Positions 26,036 through 34,526 of a stretch of DNA of 64,000 nt are shown piece after piece. This DNA comes from Agarivorans sp. Alg241-V36 (lineage in GTDB: Bacteria; Pseudomonadota; Gammaproteobacteria; Enterobacterales; Celerinatantimonadaceae). The notes under the pieces were generated by a model, which was not told the origin of the DNA, did no database searches, and was given only the letters and a program-made list of their open reading frames with translations. The stretch is from the NCBI RefSeq assembly GCF_900537085.1, contig NZ_UNRE01000002.1, positions 124,289 to 188,288 of the forward strand, written 5' to 3'. Numbering within the stretch: position 1 is the first letter of the stretch; every line of letters starts with the position of its first letter. Both the position numbers and the translations under genes were made by a program.

Positions 26036-26944
26036 ATGGAACTAAAAACTCTCAAGAGCTTTATAGCGGTTGCCGACTTGCAAAATTTTTCTGCTGCTGC
26101 CCGCCAGTTACATACTGTGCAACCCGCCATTAGTCGCCATATTGCCACTTTAGAAGAAGAACTCGGTGTGGCTTTGTTTGTGCGTAATTCACGAGAAGTG
26201 CATATCACTGCAGCAGGACAACAACTATTGCTGGACGCCAAAGACTTAATTGAGCGTGCAGAGCTGGCTAAGTCACAGGCTTTGCGCAGTGCCAAAGGCG
26301 AAATAGGGGAACTACGTATAGCCTATTTAGGCTCGGCCTGTTTAAGCTTTATGGCGGGGCTAGTGCGCGCTTACAAACAGCGCCACCCAGCTGTGAAAGT
26401 GAGCCTTTTTGAAATGACAGCTGCCCAGCAAGTGTTGGCGTTTCAGCAAGAGCAAATTGATCTGGGCTTTTCGCGGCCTTTGCCTGCCGAGTTTAGCCAG
26501 CAGTTTGTTACTGAGACTATCTATCAAGATAAGCTGGTGGCGGTGCTGCCAGAAGACCACTGCTTGGCAAAAGAAAAATCACTGAGTGTAAAGCAACTGG
26601 CCAGAGAGCCCTTTGTATTGTTTAAGCGCAGTGAAGCAGTTGGTTTGTTTGATGGGATTATTGCCTTATGCCAAAAGGCTGAGTTTTCGCCAAGTATTGT
26701 TAGTCAGCCTAACCATATGCAAACCTTGTTAACCGAAGTAGCATCGGGCTTAGGGGTTTCTCTTGTCCCTTACTGTATCGCCAAGTTGCACAGCGAGCAC
26801 TGTGTGTTTGTGCCTATTCGCGATAATACGCAGCCGATTTATTTGCAGCTGCATTATCCTGCTATGGCAACTAAGCCAACCGTGAATGCTTTTGTTGAAC
26901 TGGCGTTAGCGTCTTTGACTGAGATTCAAGCATCTATGCCATAA
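26036..26944 (+). CDS. LysR-family transcriptional regulator beside the MFS gene
   Basis: A 302-residue LysR regulator. The HTH is at residues 1-60 (LKSFIAVADLQNFSAAARQLHTVQPAISRHIATLEEELGVALFVR) and the effector domain covers ~90-295 (ELRIAYLGSACL, GLGVSLVPY). It belongs to the broad BenM/CatR-like branch by appearance. Its divergent position to the MFS exporter implies local control of that gene. It ends seven bases before the convergent ArsR gene stop, with no visible terminator between them. Confidence 0.88.
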   Translation: MELKTLKSFIAVADLQNFSAAARQLHTVQPAISRHIATLEEELGVALFVRNSREVHITAAGQQLLLDAKDLIERAELAKSQALRSAKGEIGELRIAYLGSACLSFMAGLVRAYKQRHPAVKVSLFEMTAAQQVLAFQQEQIDLGFSRPLPAEFSQQFVTETIYQDKLVAVLPEDHCLAKEKSLSVKQLAREPFVLFKRSEAVGLFDGIIALCQKAEFSPSIVSQPNHMQTLLTEVASGLGVSLVPYCIAKLHSEHCVFVPIRDNTQPIYLQLHYPAMATKPTVNAFVELALASLTEIQASMP

Positions 26945-26951
26945 CCAAGGA

Positions 26952-27257
26952 CTATTGCTTGGGAGTTGTTTGCTCATCGGCGCAGCATTCGTCTTGCAAA
27001 AAGCCAATAACAGTTTGCAAGCACTCAAACTCGGCCACGCAATATAAAGTACGTCCTTCTCGGCGCTGGCTAAGTAAACCTGCAGAGACCAAACCGGAGA
27101 TATGATGGGACAAGGTTGAGCCGGGAATGCCTAGATTTTCTTGTAAGCCGCCTACTGCGATACCAGCGTAACCCGCCCTTACCACGCTGCGATAAATGCT
27201 TAGGCGCGTAGGATGACCAAGTTCTTTTAGGGCTTTAGCAATGCTTTCTGTATTCAT
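26952..27257 (-). CDS. ArsR-family winged-helix repressor
   Basis: A 101-residue dimeric repressor. The domain spans KALGHPTRLSIYRSVV-type helices (here KELGHPTRLSIYRSVVRAG), then GLQENLGIPGSTLSHHISGLVSAGLLSQRREGRTLYC, which is the recognition helix and wing. A C-terminal CCADE supplies two adjacent Cys that might bind a metalloid; the typical ELCVCD metal site of ArsR is absent. The start at 27257 (MNTESIA) is preferred over the in-frame 27302, because the longer version would cover operator DNA. It is divergent from the permease at 27364 with two matching inverted sites between, so it very likely represses both genes. Confidence 0.88.
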   Translation of the reverse strand: MNTESIAKALKELGHPTRLSIYRSVVRAGYAGIAVGGLQENLGIPGSTLSHHISGLVSAGLLSQRREGRTLYCVAEFECLQTVIGFLQDECCADEQTTPKQ

Positions 27258-27281
27258 ACTGACTTCTCTAGAAACAAGATA

Positions 27282-27299
27282 TTTCGATATTACTAGAAA
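27282..27299. promoter_or_regulatory. ArsR-type operator, site 1
   Basis: TTTCGA-N6-TAGAAA. The dyad extends outward as GAT and ATC one base further, giving a 26-base imperfect palindrome. The same half-sites with the same spacing recur at 27331-27348, so this is a repeated operator rather than a chance palindrome. It lies between the divergent repressor and permease genes. Confidence 0.75.
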
Positions 27300-27330
27300 C
27301 ATCTTGTTTTTTCCAATGCTCAGGTATATA

Positions 27331-27348
27331 TTTCGAAAAATCTAGAAA
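27331..27348. promoter_or_regulatory. ArsR-type operator, site 2
   Basis: TTTCGA-N6-TAGAAA, identical in both half-sites and spacing to site 1 and placed 49 bases away. It lies 15 bases before the permease ATG and would block its ribosome access or promoter. Confidence 0.75.
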
Positions 27349-27363
27349 TTTGGAAATAAATCA

Positions 27364-28284
27364 ATGTTTGATATTAATAGTGAAATGGCCTGGCAGGCCC
27401 TAAATATGTTTGGCTTTTTAGCAGTAGAGCTCACCTTGTTGTTTTTAGCTATTAGCTACTTGGTAGGAGTATTGCAGCTGTATATACCACCACAAAAAAT
27501 CCAAAGTATTTTGAGTGCTAAAAATGGTTCGGGTTATATCGTGGCTGGTTTTTTAGGAGCAATAACACCTTTTTGTTCTTGCTCAACCATACCTTTTTTA
27601 AAGGGCTTATTACGTGCTAGAGCGGGTTTTGGCACCATGATGGTATTTCTGTTTGCCAGCCCATTGCTTAACCCGATTATCATTGGTTTGTTTGCGATTA
27701 CTTTTGGTTGGAAAGTTAGCCTGTTCTATTTTGTTATAGCTATGGGGGTATCTGTGGTGGCTGGTTACAGCCTAGAGAAGCTGGGTTTTGAAAAGTATGT
27801 AAAAGCTGAGTCTTACCTTGAGCCAGAAGCCAAAAAATGTGGTTCTGCATGTTCAGGTAAGCCCGCGGTGGAGCGTAGCAAGTGGTTGAAAGTGTGGGAT
27901 AGCACTTGGCAAGATTTTAAAAAGGTATTGCCTTACCTTATTGGTGGAATCGCGGTGGGCTCATTGATTTACGGCTTCATGCCTAGCGAGTTGATTGCCC
28001 GTTTTGCGAACGACAATAATCCCTTTGCAGTTCCTGTGGCGGCGGTAATTGGTATTCCTTTATATATTCGCGCCGAAGCGGTAATCCCGCTAAGTGCTGC
28101 CTTAGCAGCTAAAGGCATGAGCTTAGGCGCGGTAATGGCCTTAATTATTGGCAGTGCTGGCGCCAGCTTAACTGAAGTTATTTTGCTTAAATCAATTTTT
28201 AAGAACCAGATGATCGCGGCGTTTTTGGTGGTAATTTTAAGCATGGCTATAGGCGCAGGTTTTCTTTATAACTTTGTTTTTTAA
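27364..28284 (+). CDS. ArsP/YraQ-type permease (UPF0718/DUF318 family)
   Basis: A 306-residue inner-membrane permease with about eight helices. The family motif AITPFCSCSTIPFLKGLLRARAGFG lies near residue 60 and includes the conserved Cys pair; the matching second-half motif LIIGSAGASLTEVILLK is near residue 260. ArsP members export trivalent organoarsenicals, while other members are of unknown substrate. The central loop carries CGSACSG, three more thiol-type residues within a short stretch. Its control by an ArsR-type repressor supports a role in metalloid or thiol-reactive export. Arsenic genes proper (arsB, arsC) are absent here. Confidence 0.85.
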   Translation: MFDINSEMAWQALNMFGFLAVELTLLFLAISYLVGVLQLYIPPQKIQSILSAKNGSGYIVAGFLGAITPFCSCSTIPFLKGLLRARAGFGTMMVFLFASPLLNPIIIGLFAITFGWKVSLFYFVIAMGVSVVAGYSLEKLGFEKYVKAESYLEPEAKKCGSACSGKPAVERSKWLKVWDSTWQDFKKVLPYLIGGIAVGSLIYGFMPSELIARFANDNNPFAVPVAAVIGIPLYIRAEAVIPLSAALAAKGMSLGAVMALIIGSAGASLTEVILLKSIFKNQMIAAFLVVILSMAIGAGFLYNFVF

Positions 28285-28343
28285 TTGCAGAAACTCTTTG
28301 GGGCTTTGCGTCCCAAGGGGTTATTGCTTCTATTCACAAAGTT

Positions 28344-29663
28344 CTAGCGCAGTTCAAATAGCTCTTCATGGTAGTTATTTAAGTTGAAAGTAAGCTTGGC
28401 CAAATCGTTTTTAAGCGCCTTGGAAAAAGCGATCGGCCCGCAGAACCAAATAGTACGCTGCATTAAATCAATGACCTCATGGTGCAGCTGTTCAACACTA
28501 AGCAGAGGATCGCTGGCACTATTAACGATATGGAGTTGTATATTAGCCTTACTCGTCTGTTGTTTTAGCTCATCAATAAACTGTTGGTCTGGGTTGTCTG
28601 CGCAATAATAGAGGTGAGTTACTTGCTCTTTTAGGGCGAGTTGGCGCTCTTCAATAATGGCTTTGAATGCTGCAATGCCTATGCCGCCAGCTATCCATAC
28701 CTGCGGAGCTGGATGCTTAAAATCGAACTGACCATAGGGCCCTTCTATTCGAAGCTTTTGCTTGAGGCTTAGTCGGTTTTTCAGGCTACTGGTAAAGTCC
28801 CCCAGCTCTTTAATTAAAAAGCGCAATTGCCCATTTTGTTTAGCGCTGCTAGCAATAGTGAAGGGGTGGGGTTCTTCACCTGCTACTTGCACAAAAGCAA
28901 ATTGGCCGCTGTGGTGTCCGCTCCAACTAGGCGCTGCTAAGCGTAAATCTAAGACTTTGTCTTTGGCTAAGTAGTTTATCTGGCTAACGGTCGCGTTGTG
29001 CTGTTTGCTTTTACCTATTCGACCAAACAAGCTATAAACCGCCGCAACACAGCCTACCCAAATAAAGCTTAATGCGATGAGCGTAATGGGGTAAGGCCAA
29101 TAGCTGTGTTTAATCAATATGGCGGAATGAAATGCCAATGCTAAAAATGCTAGCGACATGAGTTTGTGCGAATAACGAAAACCTCGGTAACGAATTGCTC
29201 CCAGCAAGGCCACGAGCACCAGTAAAGCAATGCCATAAAATGCCAGCTCACCCACTTGTTCAGCTAACTCTCGCAGAGGGCGGATTAGCGCATATAAAGA
29301 ATCTGGGTTATTTGGGCCAGAGCCTTTAACTGGCTTGTCTAAGAGCCCTGCTTTAACCAGTTGCTTAGGGATAATGGCAAGTAACCAATGCGTTGTAGCG
29401 AGTACAACAGAAGCAATACCTAAGTGTTTGTGTAAACGATAAGACTTGTCTAAGCCTTTGGTTAGCTGCTCGATAAATGGCAGGCGTAAGGCTAACAGCA
29501 TAGTAAGGCTCATTAAGGCTATGGTGAGAATACCGCTGTATTGAATCAGCGCAGAGCGCCATTTAAAGAAGTTATCTGCAGAGAAAATATTGGGCTCTGC
29601 TTGAAGCCACAACCCTGTGACGGTAGCTATGACCAGCAAAATAGTGAGAGAGGTTTTACGCAT
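28344..29663 (-). CDS. ferric-reductase-like membrane flavocytochrome
   Basis: A 439-residue protein with six to seven membrane helices in the first ~215 residues, containing paired His residues (HKHLGIASVVLATTHW and YSHKLMSLAFLALAFHS) that would hold b-type hemes. The cytosolic half has an FAD-binding barrel (EPHPFTIASSA, near residue 270) and an NAD-binding domain starting WIAGGIGIAAF. It belongs to the ferric reductase/NADPH-oxidase-like superfamily, moving electrons across the membrane. It lies on its own after the permease, and the short gap holds only a weak hairpin. Confidence 0.88.
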   Translation of the reverse strand: MRKTSLTILLVIATVTGLWLQAEPNIFSADNFFKWRSALIQYSGILTIALMSLTMLLALRLPFIEQLTKGLDKSYRLHKHLGIASVVLATTHWLLAIIPKQLVKAGLLDKPVKGSGPNNPDSLYALIRPLRELAEQVGELAFYGIALLVLVALLGAIRYRGFRYSHKLMSLAFLALAFHSAILIKHSYWPYPITLIALSFIWVGCVAAVYSLFGRIGKSKQHNATVSQINYLAKDKVLDLRLAAPSWSGHHSGQFAFVQVAGEEPHPFTIASSAKQNGQLRFLIKELGDFTSSLKNRLSLKQKLRIEGPYGQFDFKHPAPQVWIAGGIGIAAFKAIIEERQLALKEQVTHLYYCADNPDQQFIDELKQQTSKANIQLHIVNSASDPLLSVEQLHHEVIDLMQRTIWFCGPIAFSKALKNDLAKLTFNLNNYHEELFELR

Positions 29664-29824
29664 GATTCGGCCTTACTTATCCCTAAGTGTTAAGTATAAA
29701 AAGGCCAATCTCTAGTTAGGTAAAGCGAGGGTAAAGAAGTGTAAAGTGAGGAGCGGGGGTGGTGAAAATGGGAAGTAAGTTAGATGAACAACCTTGCCAT
29801 TCACCTAACTAACGTTTTAGTTGC

Positions 29825-30823
29825 TTAAAACCCTTCTAGCACTATTTTCCCTTTGGCTTTTTGCGATTCGATAAAGGCGTGGGCTTGTTTTAGGTTGTCG
29901 GCATTTATCTGACCAAAATGCTCACCTAAGGTGCTTTTTATCTTGCCTTGGTCAATCAATGTGGACACTTGGCTAAGCAAGTCATGCTGTTTAATCATGT
30001 CTTCGGTTTGGAACATTGAGCGGGTGTACATAAACTCCCAGTGTAGCGAGATACTCTTTAGCTTGAGCTGTTTTACATCGAGTTCTGCGGGGTCGTCTAT
30101 TAAGCCAAACTTACCTTGTGGCTTAATTACTTTAACTATTTCGCCCATGTGTTCGTCGGTATTGTTTAAGCTCACTACGTAGTCGATGTTGTCTTGCTCG
30201 CCCAGCTCTTCACTCAGTGGATTGCGGTGATTGATAATTTGATCGGCGCCAAGCTCTTTTAACCATGCTTGGGTTTCTGGGCGAGAGGCGGTGGCGATTA
30301 CTTTTAATTTGGTGAGCTGTTTTACTAGCTGAACCATTATTGAGCCTACGCCGCCAGCAGCGCCGATTATTAAAATCGACTTTGGCTCAGTTTTGCTTAC
30401 TTGTAAGCGGTCAAACAGCATTTCCCAAGCGGTTAGGGCGGTAAGCGGCAAGGCAGCTGCATTGGCTGTAGGAATACTACTAGGCGCTAAACTTACTATT
30501 CGCTCATCTACGAGTTGGTATTCGGCATTGCTGCCAGAGCGGGTTAGATCGCCGGCATACCACACTTTGTCACCTACTTTGAAAAGCTGGGTTTGGTCGC
30601 CAATTTGCTCCACGGTGCCAACTGCATCCCAACCGATGACTTTCCATTGGCCTGATTCTGCAGAGACATTGGCGCGAATTTTAGTATCAACCGGGTTTAC
30701 AGATATGGCCTCAACTTTTATTAATAAATCTTTGCCACTCGCACTAGGCTTTGGCAGTTCAATATCTTGCAGTGATAAGTCTTCATTAATTGCTAGGGCT
30801 TGTTGGTAGGCGACAGCTTTCAT
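29825..30823 (-). CDS. zinc-type alcohol dehydrogenase-like / quinone oxidoreductase (MDR family)
   Basis: A 332-residue medium-chain dehydrogenase/reductase. Features include MKAVAYQQAL at the start, SVNPVDTKIR, the GWDAVGTVEQIG segment, AALPLTALTAWEMLFDRL, and the nucleotide-binding ILIIGAAGGVGSIMVQLVKQL. Catalytic zinc ligands are not evident, so it is of the zinc-independent NADPH-dependent type (YogA/QOR-like), reducing quinones or activated alkenes. GGAG within the upstream frame favours the ATG at 30823 over 30835. It is separated from the neighbouring operon by about 130 bases. Confidence 0.88.
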   Translation of the reverse strand: MKAVAYQQALAINEDLSLQDIELPKPSASGKDLLIKVEAISVNPVDTKIRANVSAESGQWKVIGWDAVGTVEQIGDQTQLFKVGDKVWYAGDLTRSGSNAEYQLVDERIVSLAPSSIPTANAAALPLTALTAWEMLFDRLQVSKTEPKSILIIGAAGGVGSIMVQLVKQLTKLKVIATASRPETQAWLKELGADQIINHRNPLSEELGEQDNIDYVVSLNNTDEHMGEIVKVIKPQGKFGLIDDPAELDVKQLKLKSISLHWEFMYTRSMFQTEDMIKQHDLLSQVSTLIDQGKIKSTLGEHFGQINADNLKQAHAFIESQKAKGKIVLEGF

Positions 30824-30955
30824 TGGTGGCTCCATTAGGGCGAAAATCCAGATAACTCAGTGTAGTAGAGATTAACCTTGGGAAAAACACAGTTTTGATT
30901 AAATCACTTTCAATTTATTTTTGATAATCAGCGAGCGGCACTTAGGTGCTCTAAG

Positions 30956-32203
30956 CTAAATGGCACTAAAAAAATAACGGGCGGCTAACTGGAACAGTTG
31001 TTCGTTACTATCCCACTCTAAGCCATGCAAGGCGCGCTGCGGTCGCTGGCTGTTTAGCCATTGGTATTCGCCCGCCAAAAACCAGTTTTTATTTAGCCTA
31101 TATTGATAGGCACAGGTAAAGCCTTTACCGCGCTCGTTATTGTCATCCAAAGGGGTATTGTCGCGGTCGATATTTTCAAAGGCTTCTACCCGTAGGCTCA
31201 CTCGGTGCTTCTTTCTAAAACTGTGGGTGAGCATGGCAAAACCGTTGGCAAAGTCCATGTTTACTGCGTCTTGGCGATCGGGCGATTGCATCAAGGTTGA
31301 GCCGTTCATGTATTGCCACAATAATTGCCATTGCTTGTTTATGCGCCATTTACCACCTAAGTGAGCAAACCTAGTTCGCCAGGCGTAGTCGCCGCCATCA
31401 ATTAAGTAAGGCTTAGCTAAATTATCGTAGTAGCCTACTCTAAACAGCGCGTGGCGTTTGATGCTCCAGTCAAGGTTGGTATGAAAGCCGGGGCGATTAT
31501 CAATTTCTTTAAAGGGATTTGAACGGCGGGTTTGATCGGCCAATGCCGGCTGCAATAATTCTGGAAATGGCCGCGTTTCACCCCATAGCGTTTGTCTGGT
31601 GCTGCTTGCCCAGCCATGCCAAGCCAATAAAGCGCCTGCAGGGTCATTAGCCACAAACAACATGCCGCTAAGAGATAAGTTGTGCTTGGAATTAGAGAAC
31701 TTGCCTAGGCGTTCTAGCTTGGCTTCTATGCCGGTGGTACGAATTTCTTCGCCCACCCAAGTGTTTAGGGTAGAAGCGTTTAAGGTATAAGGGGTAGCCC
31801 AAGCGGTGGCGGTATTTTCGAGTGAGATGCTCGGGTACATAATGCCTGCTCGGCCTGACCAACGCAGTCCATTCTCGCTTGGTAAACCTTTGTAAGCAAA
31901 GAATGCTTCGGTAAAGCCTATTGCGCTGCCTTCTTGGTCTAGCCAGCTGTTGAGCACTAATTTGCCAGAGAAGCCATTGTCCCAATGAGCACTTAAATCT
32001 AGGCCGGCCTGGGCTATCGATAGTTGGCTTCCATCGGAGTAGCCAAATTTGCCAAAGCCACCTTGTACATAGCTGTCACTGCTATCTAAATGGCTGGCGC
32101 GCAGATCTAAGATCCCATTGATTTTATACTCTGCGGCTAGAAGCGGATTTAACGTACCTGCTAGCATCACACTTATGCTGAAAATAATTCCCTTATTCGG
32201 CAA
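30956..32203 (-). CDS. outer-membrane beta-barrel (porin-like) protein, distal gene of a three-gene operon
   Basis: About 415 residues from a proposed TTG start at 32203, preceded by AGGAG. This gives the classical signal peptide MPNKGIIFSISVMLAG ending in LLAA. An in-frame ATG at 32233 is also possible but lacks a ribosome site and overlaps the upstream gene by 41 bases. The mature protein alternates polar and aromatic residues in short strands (SGRAGIMYPSISL, ALFRVGYYDNL, FLAGEYQWLNS) and ends in YFFSAI, typical of a barrel. The gene overlaps the GGDEF/EAL gene by about 11 bases, so expression is coupled. Its ligand is unknown. Confidence 0.72.
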   Translation of the reverse strand: MPNKGIIFSISVMLAGTLNPLLAAEYKINGILDLRASHLDSSDSYVQGGFGKFGYSDGSQLSIAQAGLDLSAHWDNGFSGKLVLNSWLDQEGSAIGFTEAFFAYKGLPSENGLRWSGRAGIMYPSISLENTATAWATPYTLNASTLNTWVGEEIRTTGIEAKLERLGKFSNSKHNLSLSGMLFVANDPAGALLAWHGWASSTRQTLWGETRPFPELLQPALADQTRRSNPFKEIDNRPGFHTNLDWSIKRHALFRVGYYDNLAKPYLIDGGDYAWRTRFAHLGGKWRINKQWQLLWQYMNGSTLMQSPDRQDAVNMDFANGFAMLTHSFRKKHRVSLRVEAFENIDRDNTPLDDNNERGKGFTCAYQYRLNKNWFLAGEYQWLNSQRPQRALHGLEWDSNEQLFQLAARYFFSAI

Positions 32204-34511
32204 ACTCGATGCTCTCCTGAGCGAGTAATTCATACAATTCTTTAGCGGGTTTTGGACGACTAATAAAGTAGCCTTGCGCTAAATTACACTTGGCTTTTTC
32301 TAGCCAGCGTAGGCTTTCGATATCTTCAATACCCTCTGCTACTACACTTAAGCCCATGTTGTGCGCCAGCTCAATGGTCGACTTCACAATAATCGCATCA
32401 TCAGCATCAATGGCCAGCTTTTGTACAAAAGATTTGTCAATTTTGAGCTCGTGTACTGGTAGGCGTTTAAGTTGAGCTAGAGAGGAGTAGCCAGTGCCGT
32501 AGTCATCAATAGACAACTTAAAGCCGCGTTTTTTAAAGCGTGCGAGTAAGGCGATGGCTGTTTCGGGGTCGTCCACCAAGGCGCTTTCGGTGACTTCCAA
32601 GGTGAAGGATTCAGCTGCCAGCTGTTTACTCTCGATACTCTGGCAAATGAAGCTATAAAAGTTATCGTCTTTTAGGTTTTCGCCAGAAATATTAATCGCG
32701 ATGTTGATATCAATGCCTTGTACTTTCCAAGCCAAGCTTTGGGATAATGCCTCTAAAAATACCCAGCGGGTGAGCGGATTAATTTGCCCGGTATGTTCGG
32801 CAATTTCGATAAAGGCATCGGGTGGAACCATGCCTAGCTCAGGGTGTTGCCAGCGCACCAAGGCTTCTACGTGGGTAATTTTGTTGGCGGCAAAACTAAA
32901 CTTTGGCTGGTAGTGCAGCGTGAGCTGGTTATTTTGAATCGCCTTTTTAAGATCGTTGATTAAGCTTAATCGCTCAACGGTATTGGTATCGGCGCTAGGG
33001 TCATAAATATAGCAATGGCTGCGGGCTTCACGGCAGTGATTTAAGGCTGCATCAGCTTTTTGTAGTAGTTCTTGTGGTTTGTGGCCATGCTCTGGAAACA
33101 GCGCAACACCCACATGCGTTTGTAGCTGCAGGTGCATGTCTTGGAAGTTGCAGCCTTCATGCATTTGCATGGAGATAAGTTGCAAGTGATGGTGAACGTT
33201 GTCGCGACTCACAGCGGGCAAGATCACAATGAATTCGTCGGCACCAATGTGACAGAGATAGTGCTCGCTGCTTAGCGCACTCAGGCGTTTTCCCGCCTCT
33301 TTGATTAGTTGATCGCCAGCCTCATGCCCTAAGGTATCGTTCACTTGTTTTAAGCGACAAATGTTTAAATGCAGCATGGCGAAGGGTTGTTGGTTATCGG
33401 CCGTTAACGTTGCCAGCTTGTTGGCTAGCCAGTTACGGTTAGGTAGCTCGGTAAGTGGGTCGTGGTGCAAGCGGTGATTAATCGCTTGTTCACGACTGAG
33501 AACATGCTCTTGCATGCTATTAAACTCGCTGGCTAGCTGGCCAAGTTCGGTTCTGTCGTTAATTGATACTGGCGTTTGATAATCACCAGCAGCCAGCCGT
33601 TTAGCTTGTTTCACCAGTAGTTTAATCGGTCGAGTAATGTCATCGGCAATCAGATATGCCGCGACCATCGAACAAAACAGCGTGAGTGCGGTGAGCAGTA
33701 AAATTTGCACCCAACTTTGTTGAATCACCGCCACTAGGTTGTCTCTGGAGCTATGTAACACCACATAAAATGCGCCGTCGCCTGCTACGCTAAATTGTTG
33801 GTGTAGGGCGAGCACTTCACTATTTGTTTGGTTCAGTAAAGCTTTGGCGCTAGCAAGGTTTGCATCTGGATTACTTGAACCTAACAAAGACCATGTTTGT
33901 TGTTGCTGCAAGATAAAGTCGGTTTGTAAGCCAGTTTGGTTTAAAAAGCTTTCTGCCAATGGCTTACCAATTTCATAGCCAAAACCGGCCCAACCAATAA
34001 TGGCAGGGCCACTTTTAATTGGCGAGAGATGCAGCTGGTAAAGCCGCTTGCCAATAGCGTAGTAGGGGGGGAGTTGGTCTTGTTGTAGGGCAGGCATAAA
34101 GGCAAAAGCTTGGCCTTGTTGTTCACCCCTCACCACTTTGCTTTTTTGATTAGCTTGCTGACTGTTTACTAATTGCAGTTCAATCATGCCTGATGGCGTG
34201 ACCACCATGGCTAAGTCTGCATTAATGCGTTTACCGTGATTATGTAGAGCAATCGCAACGCTGCGTTGATCTTCACCAAATACACTTTTTAATCCGTAAT
34301 CATTGGTGACCGTTTCGGCGAAGCTGCTTAGGTAAAACCCACGGCGATTAAACTCACTTTGAAATAAGGCGTTGGCTTTGCTCAACTGCGAGTCAATGGC
34401 GATTTTTTCTTTTAATCTTAAGGAGTCGTAGGTAGACCAAAATGAGATCGCTTGTAGTAACAATAATAGCGATACGATCAGCAGTAGTATTTTGGTCTTT
34501 ATGCTTTTCAT
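32193..34511 (-). CDS. membrane sensor with Cache-like, HAMP, degenerate GGDEF and EAL domains
   Basis: A 772-residue c-di-GMP signalling protein. AGGAG before the ATG at 34511 makes that the start rather than 34526. Layout: membrane helix ~6-24, periplasmic Cache-like sensor ~25-270, membrane helix ~270-293, HAMP ~294-350 (ADDITRPIKLLVKQAKRLA), GGDEF ~360-510 (DPLTELPNRNWL) and EAL ~520-765. The GGDEF signature reads GADEF, so cyclase activity is likely reduced or lost. The EAL side keeps VEALVRW, DDYGTGYSSL and KIDKSFV, so phosphodiesterase function is expected. It lies between a cupredoxin-like gene and a barrel gene, all tightly packed; the periplasmic partner may feed it the signal. Confidence 0.88.
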   Translation of the reverse strand: MKSIKTKILLLIVSLLLLLQAISFWSTYDSLRLKEKIAIDSQLSKANALFQSEFNRRGFYLSSFAETVTNDYGLKSVFGEDQRSVAIALHNHGKRINADLAMVVTPSGMIELQLVNSQQANQKSKVVRGEQQGQAFAFMPALQQDQLPPYYAIGKRLYQLHLSPIKSGPAIIGWAGFGYEIGKPLAESFLNQTGLQTDFILQQQQTWSLLGSSNPDANLASAKALLNQTNSEVLALHQQFSVAGDGAFYVVLHSSRDNLVAVIQQSWVQILLLTALTLFCSMVAAYLIADDITRPIKLLVKQAKRLAAGDYQTPVSINDRTELGQLASEFNSMQEHVLSREQAINHRLHHDPLTELPNRNWLANKLATLTADNQQPFAMLHLNICRLKQVNDTLGHEAGDQLIKEAGKRLSALSSEHYLCHIGADEFIVILPAVSRDNVHHHLQLISMQMHEGCNFQDMHLQLQTHVGVALFPEHGHKPQELLQKADAALNHCREARSHCYIYDPSADTNTVERLSLINDLKKAIQNNQLTLHYQPKFSFAANKITHVEALVRWQHPELGMVPPDAFIEIAEHTGQINPLTRWVFLEALSQSLAWKVQGIDINIAINISGENLKDDNFYSFICQSIESKQLAAESFTLEVTESALVDDPETAIALLARFKKRGFKLSIDDYGTGYSSLAQLKRLPVHELKIDKSFVQKLAIDADDAIIVKSTIELAHNMGLSVVAEGIEDIESLRWLEKAKCNLAQGYFISRPKPAKELYELLAQESIEFAE

Positions 34512-34526
34512 CGGCGCTCCTGCCAA

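Noticed and set aside
34511-34526. Upstream start of the GGDEF/EAL gene at 34526
   Set aside because: AGGAG lies inside this extension and is properly spaced only for the ATG at 34511.
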